NCBI RefSeq assembly: GCF_001440415.1
Contig: NZ_LLYA01000156.1
Location: 1-64,000 of the forward strand
Direction: 5' to 3'
Source of the DNA: Bradyrhizobium retamae
Lineage (GTDB): Bacteria > Pseudomonadota > Alphaproteobacteria > Rhizobiales > Xanthobacteraceae
Length of the DNA: 64,000 nucleotides
This document shows positions 8,270 through 16,576 of this stretch, piece after piece. Positions within the stretch are counted from its first letter, which is position 1. The number at the start of each line of letters is the position of its first letter. Below the pieces are notes generated by a model, which was not told the DNA's origin, searched no databases, and saw only the letters and a list, made by a program, of their open reading frames with translations. The translations under genes were made by a program, and so were the position numbers.

Positions 8270-8734
8270 CTGCCGCTCGTCCGGAAAGATCTCGTCCTGC
8301 ATCGGCAGGAAGGCGCCGCCGGAATCGACCATGTAGACGCGGGGTAGGTTGTTCTGTCGCGCGATGTCCTGCGCGCGCAGATGCTTTTTCACGGTCATCG
8401 GATAGTAGGTGCCGCCCTTGATGGTGGCATCGTTGGCGACGATGACACATTCACGGCCCGAGATGCGGCCCACGCCCGTGACGACGCTCGCCGAACATCG
8501 CCGCCGTACAGGCCGCAAGCGGCGACAGGTCGATGAACGAGGTGCCGGGATCGACTAGAAGGTCGCCCCGATCGCGCGCCGGCATCTTGCCGCGCGATGT
8601 ATGGCGGTTGCGCGAGGCCTCGCCGCCGGCGACTTGGCTCCGCTTCTCACGCAGATCGGCGATGAGCGAGCGCATTGCTTCGCATTGCGCGCAAAGTCTT
8701 GGGACGACGGATCGATACTGGAATGGAGCGGCAT
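8270..8734 (-). pseudogene. Decayed methylcrotonyl-CoA carboxylase beta subunit (liuB/mccB-like), N-terminal part
   Basis: The remnant begins at ATG 8734 with MPLHSSIDPSSQDFARNAKQ. It continues in other frames through AMRSLIADLREKRSQVAGG, the region around LLVDPGTSFIDLSPLAA, and GVGRISGRECVIVANDA plus KGGTYYPMTVKKHLRAQD, to VDSGGAFLPMQDEIFPDER. Homology stops abruptly near 8272, so roughly the first 150 of about 530 residues are present, with at least two frameshifts. The enzyme carboxylates 3-methylcrotonyl-CoA in leucine breakdown. It follows a wrecked isovaleryl-CoA dehydrogenase gene, the usual operon order. Confidence 0.75.
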
Positions 8735-8833
8735 ATTTCCCGCACTTCTCTTGACGTGGTGGGGTGCTGTTGAAAGTTTGGCGTGCCGCGGCAGGTTGAA
8801 CCATTGCCGCGGTAATTCCAATTGCGTCAGGGC

Positions 8834-9262
8834 TCACGCCATTTCCGCCACCAGTTCGCAGCCGCTCAGCATGGCCGCGCCTCCGAGGTGCCCGCGCCGA
8901 TCTCGTAGAGTTTTGCATTGCGCCAGAGACGGCCGGTCGGAAACTCGCTGGTGTACGCCGCCGAGTGCCTGGATCGCCTCGCCCGCCATCCACGTCGCCT
9001 TCTCGGCCGAGTAAAGGATCGCGGCGGCGGCGGCGCCAGCGCGGTCGCAAGCACGGCCGACGGCGTAGACATAGGCGCGTGGCCTGCCAAGTCGAATACA
9101 TGTCGGCGAGCTTGCCCGCATGAGCTGGAAGTCGCCGATTGGCTGGCCGAACTGCTTGCGCTCGTGCATGCAGGGCACCACCACGTCCATGCAGGCCGCC
9201 ATGATGCCGAGCGGGCCCGCCTGACAGCACGGCGCGTCTCGGGGAGCCCGGCCGGACGCATG
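8834..9262 (-). pseudogene. Decayed isovaleryl-CoA dehydrogenase (liuA/ivd-like), C-terminal part
   Basis: Fragments typical of the C-terminal domain of isovaleryl-CoA dehydrogenase appear in order across frames: GPLGIMAACMDVVVPC, HERKQFGQPIGDFQLM, KLADMYSTWQATR, AYVYAVGRACDRA, ILYSAEKATWMAGEAIQALG and LYEIGAGTSE, ending at a stop at 8834. At least three frame changes are needed. The N-terminal two thirds of the enzyme are absent; the next upstream gene is the unrelated monooxygenase at 9328. This is a relic of a leucine-degradation operon. Confidence 0.75.
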
Positions 9263-9327
9263 AATGGCTGGCTGGGCCAACGCAGAGTCGAGCTCGCGGC
9301 AGGCCGGCCCTTCCCGACGGAGCGGTG

Positions 9328-10014
9328 TCAGGCGTGGAGGGTCTCGCCGCCCTTGGCATCTGCGTAATACTGAGGCGCCTCGCGACGGTCGTATTTCCCG
9401 TAGTCGCGCACGATCCGCACTTTCCGGACCCTCGCCTTGTCATTCGGCGCGGAAGCGTCCTCGTAGGCCTGCGCCGCAGCGGCGTCCTTCCAGGATATCA
9501 GCAGAATCAGGTCGCCGGGCGTGAGCATGGCGTCGAAGATGTCCCAGGACGTGCTGTCGGCCGCCCACGGGTTCAGGCCGAGCCACTCAGCGCAGTCGTA
9601 CGGGTTATAGGTCTGCTTCCACTCCGCGGGGCGCCTCGCGTTGATCAGCGTGACCGTCGTTCCCTCCCCGACTTCGGTCTCGTCGAGCCGCTGCTCCGTG
9701 AGGGCGTACCCCGCGGGCACCTGATTGTCGGCAGTGATCTGGCCGACGCGGAGACGGTAGTCTGCGAAGATTTCGTCGCGGCCCTTCTGCTGGGCCTCGT
9801 GATGGCGCGTGCGGATGCGCCAGCGGACGAGCGACTTCTCGTCCCGCCAGTTCGAGAGCGAAAGGATCCAGCCCTCGCGGGTCAGGCTCTTGTAGCGGAC
9901 GTTGTCGACGAAGCCTTCGACCTGCTCCAGCTCGGGGCGCAACATCTTGGCGTTGTCGAGGTAGTCAGCCCAGTTCCCTTGACTGGGGAGGACCTCGAAA
10001 ATCACTGAAAACAT
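9328..10014 (-). CDS. Antibiotic-biosynthesis-monooxygenase (ABM) domain protein
   Basis: A 228-residue protein starting at ATG 10014 with GAGG upstream. The first half (MFSVIFEVLPSQGNWADYLD, then SLTREGWILSLSNWRDEKSL) is an ABM-type ferredoxin-like fold. The second half looks like another such domain with the motif DLILLISWKDAAAAQAYE. Small ABM enzymes act as cofactor-free monooxygenases or haem-degrading enzymes; the substrate here is unknown. It lies downstream of the sulfite-oxidase-like and reductase genes on the same strand. Confidence 0.75.
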   Translation of the reverse strand: MFSVIFEVLPSQGNWADYLDNAKMLRPELEQVEGFVDNVRYKSLTREGWILSLSNWRDEKSLVRWRIRTRHHEAQQKGRDEIFADYRLRVGQITADNQVPAGYALTEQRLDETEVGEGTTVTLINARRPAEWKQTYNPYDCAEWLGLNPWAADSTSWDIFDAMLTPGDLILLISWKDAAAAQAYEDASAPNDKARVRKVRIVRDYGKYDRREAPQYYADAKGGETLHA

Positions 10015-10029
10015 AGTCGTACCTCGCTC

Positions 10030-10275
10030 CTAGAGTGCTGCGACGTAGTCGATCTCGATGTCGAAGTGCCCGGCCAGGCGCGCCGCCTTCACGGCAGAAC
10101 ACCTTAAGCCGCCGACATCGATCGTTTTGGACAGCATCCGCGTGGCTCCCGTCTTCTTCACCGACACGTCTCCTTGCGCCGGTATGATCGTAGCTGGCGC
10201 CGGCCAAGTGGATAATCTGGCGTTTGCGGAAACTAGCCTCTCGCAAGACGAGAGGGATCGTCTCTCAAGCGCCAT
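10030..10275 (-). CDS. Small hypothetical protein downstream of the flavin reductase
   Basis: An 81-codon frame starts at ATG 10275, overlapping the end of the reductase gene by 11 bases, and stops 16 bp before the ABM gene. A shorter GTG start near 10182, preceded by AAGGAG, would leave about 50 residues ending in GHFDIEIDYVAAL. No family is recognised. Its position between two real genes of the same operon is the main support. It could equally be a leftover reading frame. Confidence 0.35.
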   Translation of the reverse strand: MALERRSLSSCERLVSANARLSTWPAPATIIPAQGDVSVKKTGATRMLSKTIDVGGLRCSAVKAARLAGHFDIEIDYVAAL

Positions 10276-11029
10276 AGCGTTCGGTCTTGATCGCTCCGGC
10301 TTCCAGTCCCAAAGCGAGCGCGGCGTCCACCGCGATGTCGACGAAGGCGTTCGACCCGCACACGAAGGCGCAGCCGGGGGACCCAGGCAGCCGCGCCGCG
10401 ACGTCCGCGACCATTCCGGCGTCGATCCGCCTGCTGAAGTCGGTGCGGCGCGTCGCAGGCTCGCGTGTCAGCGCCAAGGCGAGCGCAAAATCGGGAAGCG
10501 AGCTCTCGAGCTCGAGGAGTTCGTCCCTGAACAGCACGTCACCCCAGGTCTGGGAGGAGAGCGACAGCGCGACAGGCACGGGCTCGCCGCTGGCCTTCCG
10601 ATACCGGATCATGGCCATGAGCGGCACGACGCCGGAGCCGGCGCCGATCAAGAGCACTGGTTTGTTGGAAGGCCCCGGCCAGAGAAAGTGTCCGCCAAGC
10701 GGCCCGCGAAGCTCGATTGTGTCGCCTACTCGGGCGACGTCGTGGAAGAACGGGGAGACCTCACCGTCCGGAAGGCGCTCGATCGCCAACTCGATCACCT
10801 TGGAATCGCTCGGGGCCGAGGCGATCGAGTAGCTGCGCATAGCAACGTAGCCGTTGGGCGCAGTCAGCCGCACGTCAACGTGCTGTCCGGCCGTATAGTC
10901 GAACGTTTCGGAGAGGCGGAGAAAGAAGCTCTTGATAGCCGGCGTTCTCGTTGCGATCTCGACAATCGCACAGCTCTGCCATCGCGCGGTTGCGGCAATC
11001 GCTTCAGTCATTCGTGTATCGCTGCTCAT
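10265..11029 (-). CDS. FAD/NAD(P)-binding oxidoreductase, ferredoxin-NADP reductase family
   Basis: A product of up to 254 residues (an alternative ATG at 11011 gives 248). The FAD-binding barrel contains TAGQHVDVRL and RSYSIAS near residues 72-82. The NAD(P)-binding lobe carries LLIGAGSGVVPLMAMIR and ends with CGSNAFVD. There is no fused ferredoxin or haem domain. It overlaps the end of the sulfite-oxidase-like gene, so it is the likely electron-transfer partner of that molybdoprotein. This pairing is known from other bacteria where both are soluble. Confidence 0.85.
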   Translation of the reverse strand: MSSDTRMTEAIAATARWQSCAIVEIATRTPAIKSFFLRLSETFDYTAGQHVDVRLTAPNGYVAMRSYSIASAPSDSKVIELAIERLPDGEVSPFFHDVARVGDTIELRGPLGGHFLWPGPSNKPVLLIGAGSGVVPLMAMIRYRKASGEPVPVALSLSSQTWGDVLFRDELLELESSLPDFALALALTREPATRRTDFSRRIDAGMVADVAARLPGSPGCAFVCGSNAFVDIAVDAALALGLEAGAIKTERYGA

Positions 11030-11609
11030 TCCACGGATCGCCGTACATGTGGTACCCGCGCAGCTCCCAGAAGCCGGCCTCGTCGCGCTCCGTGAACTGA
11101 AGCCCGTTCACCCACTTCGCCGACTTCCAGAAGTAGAGATGCGGCACGAGAAGGCGCGCCGGCCCCCCGTGGTCGCGCGGCAGCGGCTGGCCTTCGTACT
11201 TGAGCGCGACCATCGCCTTCCCCGTTGCGAGGTCGGCGAGCGGCACGTTGGTGGAGTATCCGTCGTAGCAATGTGCGAGTGCAAACGGAGTGGGTGCGCT
11301 AAGGCCAGCGTCGGCGAGGATGTCGTCGACGGCCACGCCCTCCCAGGCGGTATTGAGCTTCGACCACGAGGTCACGCAGTGAATGTCTCGCGTCATCTTG
11401 GTTCGTGGAAGCGCGTTGAACTCAGACCAGTTCCACGCTTTGACCGGACGAGGTCCGACCTTGAGCGTGAAAGTCCAGTCCACGGGCTCAATTCGCGGCG
11501 TGGGTCCGGCCGTAAGCACCGGGAAATTGTCGACGAGGTGCTGTCCTGGGGGAATCCGGTCCGATGGTTCTGATCCGGATTGGCGGCCTGTGAAACCGCG
11601 AGTGACCAT
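11004..11609 (-). CDS. Soluble sulfite-oxidase-like molybdopterin oxidoreductase
   Basis: A 201-residue protein with the SUOX/YedY molybdopterin fold. DIHCVTSWSKLNTAWEGV contains Cys78, the expected molybdenum ligand, and DHGGPARLLVPHLYFWKSAKW is the second signature. There is no signal peptide, unlike the periplasmic MsrP, so it is probably cytoplasmic. GGAGG precedes the ATG. The adjacent flavin reductase overlaps its 3' end and probably feeds it electrons. Likely substrates are sulfoxides or other oxides, but none can be assigned. Confidence 0.85.
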   Translation of the reverse strand: MVTRGFTGRQSGSEPSDRIPPGQHLVDNFPVLTAGPTPRIEPVDWTFTLKVGPRPVKAWNWSEFNALPRTKMTRDIHCVTSWSKLNTAWEGVAVDDILADAGLSAPTPFALAHCYDGYSTNVPLADLATGKAMVALKYEGQPLPRDHGGPARLLVPHLYFWKSAKWVNGLQFTERDEAGFWELRGYHMYGDPWNEQRYTND

Positions 11610-11876
11610 TGCGAATTTCCTCCGCCGGCGGGTGAAAGGAGCTTAGTCCCGCACAACACACTAAGCTGCTGCGCGCGGGATGAGCAGAGCGGGATTCTTG
11701 CAGACGACGAGGCGCGTTGGCGCACCTCACCACTCCTGCAGCGATGCGCTAGTTGGTCCGAAGCCGGGAGGCCGTTAGGCACACCTGGTCGGCGCGTGGG
11801 ATCAATCATCTGGCGCGGCCGGCCCGGGCCCGAGCGGGCGCACGTCCGCGAACGCCGCACCCCGCGGTCGCCGCCC

Positions 11877-12290
11877 CTAGGGGAACGTCAGGCCGAAAGC
11901 GGCCGGATCGGGCTGCTCGCCTTTCCGGGGGACCAAGAGGCGCTCCAGCCCACCCGGCACGAAGCTGAGCAGCAGGGTCGCCTGGTCGCCGACCACCTCG
12001 ATCGTATGCGGCACACCGCGGGGAAGAGCCGCGTAGGCGCCCGGCCCCACCTCGACGCGGGCATCGCCGACCCGCGCGATTAGCTGCCCCTGCACCACGT
12101 ACACCAGCTCGTCCTCGCGCGAGTGGGTGTGCAGCGGCGGCTCCTCCCCGGCCCGCACCGTCCACAGGACAGCGCCATATTCGCCTCCGGTCTGGCTGCT
12201 CTCCACTTTCATTTCGACGCTCGAGCCCCCGCTCGAATTCACCGTCTCGCCGCCGTGGGGCGGCGTGAGAACCGGCTGCTTCACTGACAT
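11877..12290 (-). CDS. Cupin-domain protein
   Basis: From ATG 12290, which is preceded by AGGAGG, the product has 137 residues. The single beta-barrel contains the cupin motif PPLHTHSREDELVYVVQG near residues 52-69, with His and Glu metal ligands, and ALPRGVPHTIEV as the second motif with its His. Proteins of this kind range from dioxygenases to sensors; no substrate is suggested. It is divergent from the kinase gene at 12659 across a gap that carries copy 2 of the 42-bp element. Confidence 0.8.
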   Translation of the reverse strand: MSVKQPVLTPPHGGETVNSSGGSSVEMKVESSQTGGEYGAVLWTVRAGEEPPLHTHSREDELVYVVQGQLIARVGDARVEVGPGAYAALPRGVPHTIEVVGDQATLLLSFVPGGLERLLVPRKGEQPDPAAFGLTFP

Positions 12291-12658
12291 TTGTAGCCTC
12301 CTGATTGTGGACCCCTTGTTCGGGTGTCGGAGTGGCGGCGAAAGGTTGCCGCTCACGCTCGTCAGCATGGGATTGCGCGCGGCGAATGGGAAATGACGTC
12401 ACGCCATGAAGTCGATACCCGCGCGTTATGATGCGGTCGCCGAGAGTTCTGCTCGGGCGAGTGCTAGCAGACGGAAGCGCCGCACTCGCTCCGCAGCGTC
12501 TCTCAGCCACTCCGATAACGGTCGGCTATCGACTCCATGGCGAGAGGTGATTTTCCTTTAGACCGTCATAGACTCAATCTTCGAGCTGTAGTCGCCCGCC
12601 CTCGTGTACGGGCCGAAGTCGGCGTTCCGTTGAACGATCGCAAGCCAGGAGGTCCGAC
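12291..12658. other. Divergent intergenic region between cupin and histidine kinase genes
   Basis: I see no gene in this 368-bp gap. It contains copy 2 of the 42-bp element at 12515-12556 and an AGGAGG ribosome-binding site for the kinase just before 12659. The rest shows no recognisable operator, palindrome of note or RNA signature. Confidence 0.5.
12515..12556 (+). promoter_or_regulatory. 42-bp upstream element, copy 2 (shared with 2494-2535)
   Basis: Thirty-seven of 42 positions match 2494-2535, including CTATCGACTC, ATGGCG and AGGTGATTT. It ends 103 bp before the histidine kinase start and lies about 225 bp from the divergent cupin start. The GTGAGG/CCTCAC palindrome seen at copy 1 is not kept here, so the conserved unit is the upstream block rather than the palindrome. 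Shared control of the two loci is an inference. Confidence 0.6.
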
Positions 12659-13726
12659 ATGCAGATCAAAGAGACACCCCACGTTTCCTTACCCGGCGTG
12701 GTCGAGAGCCCTCCGCTGGAGGATGTCGTCGTGCTCGCGGACAGCGCCGGCGTCGCGCTTGGAGTACAGCGTGCATTCGGCGCGAGGGTGCGGAGCGTCC
12801 GCAATGGTGGCAGCGGCCTCATCGCGTCCAGGTTCGTGGAGATTCCGCTCGTCGGGCGTGGCGGCGAGATCTCCGGGGTCCTGTGCCGGACTGTCCCACG
12901 GTCCGACACGCGCGGCGTGTTCTGCTCCCACGGGCCGGAGGGGGCGGGGGCGATCAGGGACGTGGCGCAGTTCGTGGTCCACGACATCAACAACCTTCTC
13001 GCTGTGATCGGCAGCGGCCTGCGGCTGCTTGACTGCCAGAGCGACGCCGCATACCGAAAGGCCATTGTTAGCAAAATGCAGCACGCGATCACGCAAACAG
13101 CGTTGCTCAGCCGTCAGCTCCTCGACGCTGCGCGACCACGCGCCGAGTCGATCGGCGGGTTCGTCGCAGGCAGCCGCCTTGCAGCGCTGGCGGGCACGCT
13201 TGACCAGGCGTTGCGTCCCGACATCACGGTCCGCACCGATATCGCCCCTGATTTGTGGGACTTCGACGCTGACCCGGAGGAGCTGTACTTCGCGCTGCTG
13301 AACCTCTACCGAAACGCGGCCGATGCTATGCCGAACGGCGGCACGATCACCGTCGCGGCGCGGAACGTCGAGCCGTCCGCCGGCGCGATCCGGGAGTTCG
13401 TCGAGATCGTCGTCGCCGACGACGGGGAGGGCATGACCGAGGAGGTCCTCTCGCAGGCGTTCATCCCTTATTTCACGACAAAGGGCGCTGGCAGCGGCAC
13501 AGGCCTCGGACTTGCCCATGTCCGGCGATTCGCCGAAGGGCGAGGCGGCGCGATCGGTATAGAGAGCGAGCGAGGTGCCGGCACGCTGGTGCGTCTTTTC
13601 CTCCCGCGCGTGCACGCAGCCGGGCTCCCCAGCAGTATCGTCGGCACGGAGATCGCGTACACGCCGTCAGCCAACGGCGGAGTATTCCACATCGTCAACC
13701 CAGCGACAGCTACGCCGACGTCGTAG
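12659..13726 (+). CDS. Soluble sensor histidine kinase (NtrB-like HATPase), no membrane segment
   Basis: A 355-residue protein with an AGGAGG ribosome-binding site. About 105 N-terminal residues form an undefined, possibly PAS-like region. The phosphoacceptor motif VVHDINNLLAVIGSG places His108. The catalytic domain has an N box (LLNLYRNAADAMPNGG), G1 (DDGEGM), F box (IPYFTTK) and G2 (GSGTGLGLAHV). There is no transmembrane helix and no response regulator next door, so its partner is unknown. The following plus-strand genes encode a DsbA-NhaA fusion and a host-attachment-family protein, probably in one transcript. Confidence 0.85.
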   Translation: MQIKETPHVSLPGVVESPPLEDVVVLADSAGVALGVQRAFGARVRSVRNGGSGLIASRFVEIPLVGRGGEISGVLCRTVPRSDTRGVFCSHGPEGAGAIRDVAQFVVHDINNLLAVIGSGLRLLDCQSDAAYRKAIVSKMQHAITQTALLSRQLLDAARPRAESIGGFVAGSRLAALAGTLDQALRPDITVRTDIAPDLWDFDADPEELYFALLNLYRNAADAMPNGGTITVAARNVEPSAGAIREFVEIVVADDGEGMTEEVLSQAFIPYFTTKGAGSGTGLGLAHVRRFAEGRGGAIGIESERGAGTLVRLFLPRVHAAGLPSSIVGTEIAYTPSANGGVFHIVNPATATPTS

Positions 13727-13756
13727 CCGGCGCGAACACCTGGAGACGGTTCAGCG

Positions 13757-15619
13757 ATGGAGCTCATGATCCCGCCCGGCCGCCTCGACCGTCCGGTCGA
13801 CCACGAGACGGACCACGTGCTCGGCCCCGCCGATGCCGAGATCACGCTCGTCGAGTACGGCAGCTACGCGTGCCCGCACTGCAGGGCTGCCAACGAGCCC
13901 ATCGCGCAAGCACGCGACCAACTTGGCGACCGCGTCTGCTACGCCTTCCGCCACAGGCCGCTCACCGACAACAGCCTTGCGTTTCGGGCCGCCGAGCTTG
14001 CTGAGCTTGCCCAGACGCCCGAGGCGTTCTGGTCCGCGCACATCAAGCTGATGACGAGGTCGATGCAGCTCACAGAGGACGACCTCGTCGCGGTGGCCGC
14101 CGACCTCGGCGTGAACGCTGACTTCGTGCTCGGCGACAGCGACGCAGTGCGGCGCGCGAGGGCGAGGGTGGAGGCGGACGTCACAAGCGCACGCGCAAGC
14201 GGCGTAAGGTTCACGCCGACCTTCTACATCAACCGCCGGCGCTACGACGGGCCCTGGGACGAGAGCTCTCTCGTCGACGCGATGCTTGGCACGCTCGGCC
14301 ACCGCGTCCGTACGGCCGCCCTGGACTTCGCGAGCTGGGGCCCATCCGCGGGTATTTTGCTGATCCTCGCGACCGTGGTGGCGATCGTCGTGACGAATTC
14401 TCCGATCGGGCCTGCGTTCGACGCGTTCTGGCGCCAGGAGCTCGGCGTGAGCTTGGGCGACGCGGCCTTCCGGATGTCCATCCTCCATTGGGTCGACGAC
14501 GGCCTCCTGACGGTGTTCTTCCTCGTCGTTGGACTGGAAGTGAAGCGCGAGATGACGGTCGGTCACCTTGCGAGCCGCCGTTCCGCCGCGCTTCCGATTG
14601 CGTCCGCGCTTGGCGGCATGGTCGTGCCGGCAGTTCTGTATGTGCTGGTCATCCCTGCGGGCCCGTGGTCGCACGGTTGGGGCGTCCCGATGGCGACGGA
14701 CACTGCGTTCGCGATTGCCTTGATCGCCGTGATGGGCGCCCGCGTCCCCGTCGAGCTGCGCATCTTCCTCACCGCGGCGGCCATCGTCGACGACATCGGT
14801 GCGATCGTGGTCGTCGCTGTGTTCTACTCCGGCGAGATCCATCCGGGCTACCTGGCCGCGGCTGCGGCGATGGTCGTTGCGCTGGCGCTTCTGAGCCGAT
14901 CGAGGGTCTATCTGCTGTCGCCCTACATCCTGTTGGGCGTCGCGTTGTGGGCGTTCGTCTACGCGGGCGGCCTCCACGCTACGCTGGCCGGCGTGGTACT
15001 TGCACTGTTCATTCCGACGCGGCCGCCGGCCGACTTGGCCGCCCTGATGACGCAGGCCAGCACCATCATTGCCTCCGAGGCCCGGCACGAGGGCGAGGTT
15101 CTCAGGCACGGCCCCTCCACGCCGGCGCTGCACGCGCTTGACGCAATCTACGACAGACTTGAATCGCCCGCGGACCGGCTGCTGCGGCACGCCGGCGCGC
15201 GGACGAGCTACGCTGTCCTTCCGATCTTCGCACTGGCTAATGCGGGCGTGACGATCAACCCGAGCGTCTTCGCTGGGCATGGCTGGCTCATGGCCGCGAT
15301 CGTCGCTGGCCTCGCCATAGGAAAGCCGCTCGGCGTCTTCCTCGCGGCCGCCGCGGCCGTGCGCGCAGGCGTAGCCGTCAAGCCGACGGAGTACACGTGG
15401 CGGCAGTTGACCGGGGCGGGGGCCCTCGCCGGCATCGGCTTCACGATGTCGCTCTTCATTGCCGGGCAGGCGTTTCCAAGCGCCACCGACTTCTCGGCCG
15501 CCAAGATCGCCGTGTTCGCCGCGTCGATTCTTTCGGCCGTCGTTGGGACTGCCCTGCTCTGGGGCGCTTCGCGCCAGGAGCTTATCGAAAAGGCGCCGCA
15601 GAGCGCCGGCATGCAGTGA
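13757..15619 (+). CDS. nhaA: DsbA-like domain fused to NhaA Na+/H+ antiporter
   Basis: A 620-residue fusion. Residues 15-180 are a DsbA/thioredoxin-like domain with CPHC at residues 39-42 and a likely cis-proline in RFTPTFYI near residue 154. Residues about 186-605 are NhaA, with about 11-12 helices. The ion-binding aspartates are present: Asp315 in ATDTAF (Asp133 of E. coli NhaA) and Asp345-Asp346 in IVDDIGAI (Asp163-Asp164). No signal peptide precedes the DsbA part, so with NhaA topology it should be cytosolic. Such fusions occur in several bacteria; whether the thiol domain gates the antiporter is unknown. Confidence 0.9.
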   Translation: MELMIPPGRLDRPVDHETDHVLGPADAEITLVEYGSYACPHCRAANEPIAQARDQLGDRVCYAFRHRPLTDNSLAFRAAELAELAQTPEAFWSAHIKLMTRSMQLTEDDLVAVAADLGVNADFVLGDSDAVRRARARVEADVTSARASGVRFTPTFYINRRRYDGPWDESSLVDAMLGTLGHRVRTAALDFASWGPSAGILLILATVVAIVVTNSPIGPAFDAFWRQELGVSLGDAAFRMSILHWVDDGLLTVFFLVVGLEVKREMTVGHLASRRSAALPIASALGGMVVPAVLYVLVIPAGPWSHGWGVPMATDTAFAIALIAVMGARVPVELRIFLTAAAIVDDIGAIVVVAVFYSGEIHPGYLAAAAAMVVALALLSRSRVYLLSPYILLGVALWAFVYAGGLHATLAGVVLALFIPTRPPADLAALMTQASTIIASEARHEGEVLRHGPSTPALHALDAIYDRLESPADRLLRHAGARTSYAVLPIFALANAGVTINPSVFAGHGWLMAAIVAGLAIGKPLGVFLAAAAAVRAGVAVKPTEYTWRQLTGAGALAGIGFTMSLFIAGQAFPSATDFSAAKIAVFAASILSAVVGTALLWGASRQELIEKAPQSAGMQ

Positions 15620-15634
15620 ACGGGAGGTCTTTCG

Positions 15635-16039
15635 ATGATTCTACCTACCGGTACGACAGTAGCAGTCGCTGACGGCAAGACGATCCGCCTGTTCCACAAT
15701 ACAGGCGTGAAACCTGGGGTGCACTTGGTCGAGATCACAGCGGCGCCGCCTGCGCCCGCCCGCTCAGGCTCGGGTGCGCGACATCACACCGGCCCTGCCA
15801 ACCCCGATGGCAGGCGGCTCGTCGAGGACGACTTCGCGGCAGCGACGGCCGCGTTCCTGAACAAGCTTAGCCTGGACGGGACCATAGAACACCTGGTCGT
15901 TGTCTCCGACCCCAGGACCCTGGGGGAGATGCGCAAGCACTTCCACCGCGACCTGAGAGGCAAGATCATAGGCGAGTTCGCGAAGGACTTCAGCCGGCGT
16001 CCGCTCGAGGACATCGCCTCACTGATCGCCAACGCCTGA
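15635..16039 (+). CDS. Host-attachment family protein (PF10116-type)
   Basis: A 134-residue protein with GGGAGG before its ATG, 15 bp after the nhaA stop. LVVVSDPRTLGEMRKHFH and GKIIGEFAKDFSRRPLEDIA in the C-terminal half are typical of the family first named for attachment of Agrobacterium to host cells, related to the baeRF/eRF1-like ribosome-associated fold. A direct role in attachment is not established. Its place in a kinase-antiporter transcript suggests a stress function. Confidence 0.75.
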   Translation: MILPTGTTVAVADGKTIRLFHNTGVKPGVHLVEITAAPPAPARSGSGARHHTGPANPDGRRLVEDDFAAATAAFLNKLSLDGTIEHLVVVSDPRTLGEMRKHFHRDLRGKIIGEFAKDFSRRPLEDIASLIANA

Positions 16040-16116
16040 CGCGCCTCTGGAAATGGCTGCCGGCGCAAGCCTGTCCCGTCATAACCTGCGCGAATACCCG
16101 GTCCAAAGATTCCCCG

Positions 16117-16358
16117 AAGCGGATGCGGGAGGCGATCGCGAAGTCGGGCGTCGACATGGATCGTCTCGACGCCGATCTACAAACCCACGCCGGCGAAATC
16201 ACTAAGCTCTTGGGACGCAACCTCGCTCAGGGGATTCGCTCGGCCTTATGGGGACGCCGGCATACATCGTCGGCCAGTACCGGGTGACGCAGGCCCTGAA
16301 CTACGAAGGTTTCAATCGCGTCGCCGTCGACTCGCGCTCACGCGGCACGAAGAACTGA
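16117..16358 (+). pseudogene. C-terminal remnant of a DsbA-family thiol oxidoreductase
   Basis: The first piece reads KRMREAIAKSGVDMDRLDAD and continues to LLGRNLAQGI. A frame change near 16240 leads to GLMGTPAYIVGQYRVTQALN and ends at TGA 16356-16358. GTPAYIVG is the cis-proline loop of periplasmic DsbA-like proteins (Com1 type). The signal peptide, the CXXC domain and any start codon are missing. It is a truncated and frameshifted relic. Confidence 0.65.
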
Positions 16359-16576
16359 GGGCGCCGTCTTTGCCTTAAGGGCGATTTAAATTGAACATCG
16401 GAACAGTGAGAGAGTCAGTCGCGCCGCCTCGGGACCGACGTTGTGCTAGCAGATTCCGGTAACATCGACGCAAGCCAGAAATGCCCATTGTGTTAATAGG
16501 CGTCCAAGAGTAACCCCTCCACCGTTCGATACATCAATAGCTTAGCTCGCCCATCGGCGTCGGGACCCCAAGCCGA

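Noticed and set aside
13751..15280. Minus-strand open frame of 509 codons opposite nhaA
   Set aside because: Arg/His/Asp-rich antisense shadow with no hydrophobic core; the plus-strand product is an obvious fusion protein.
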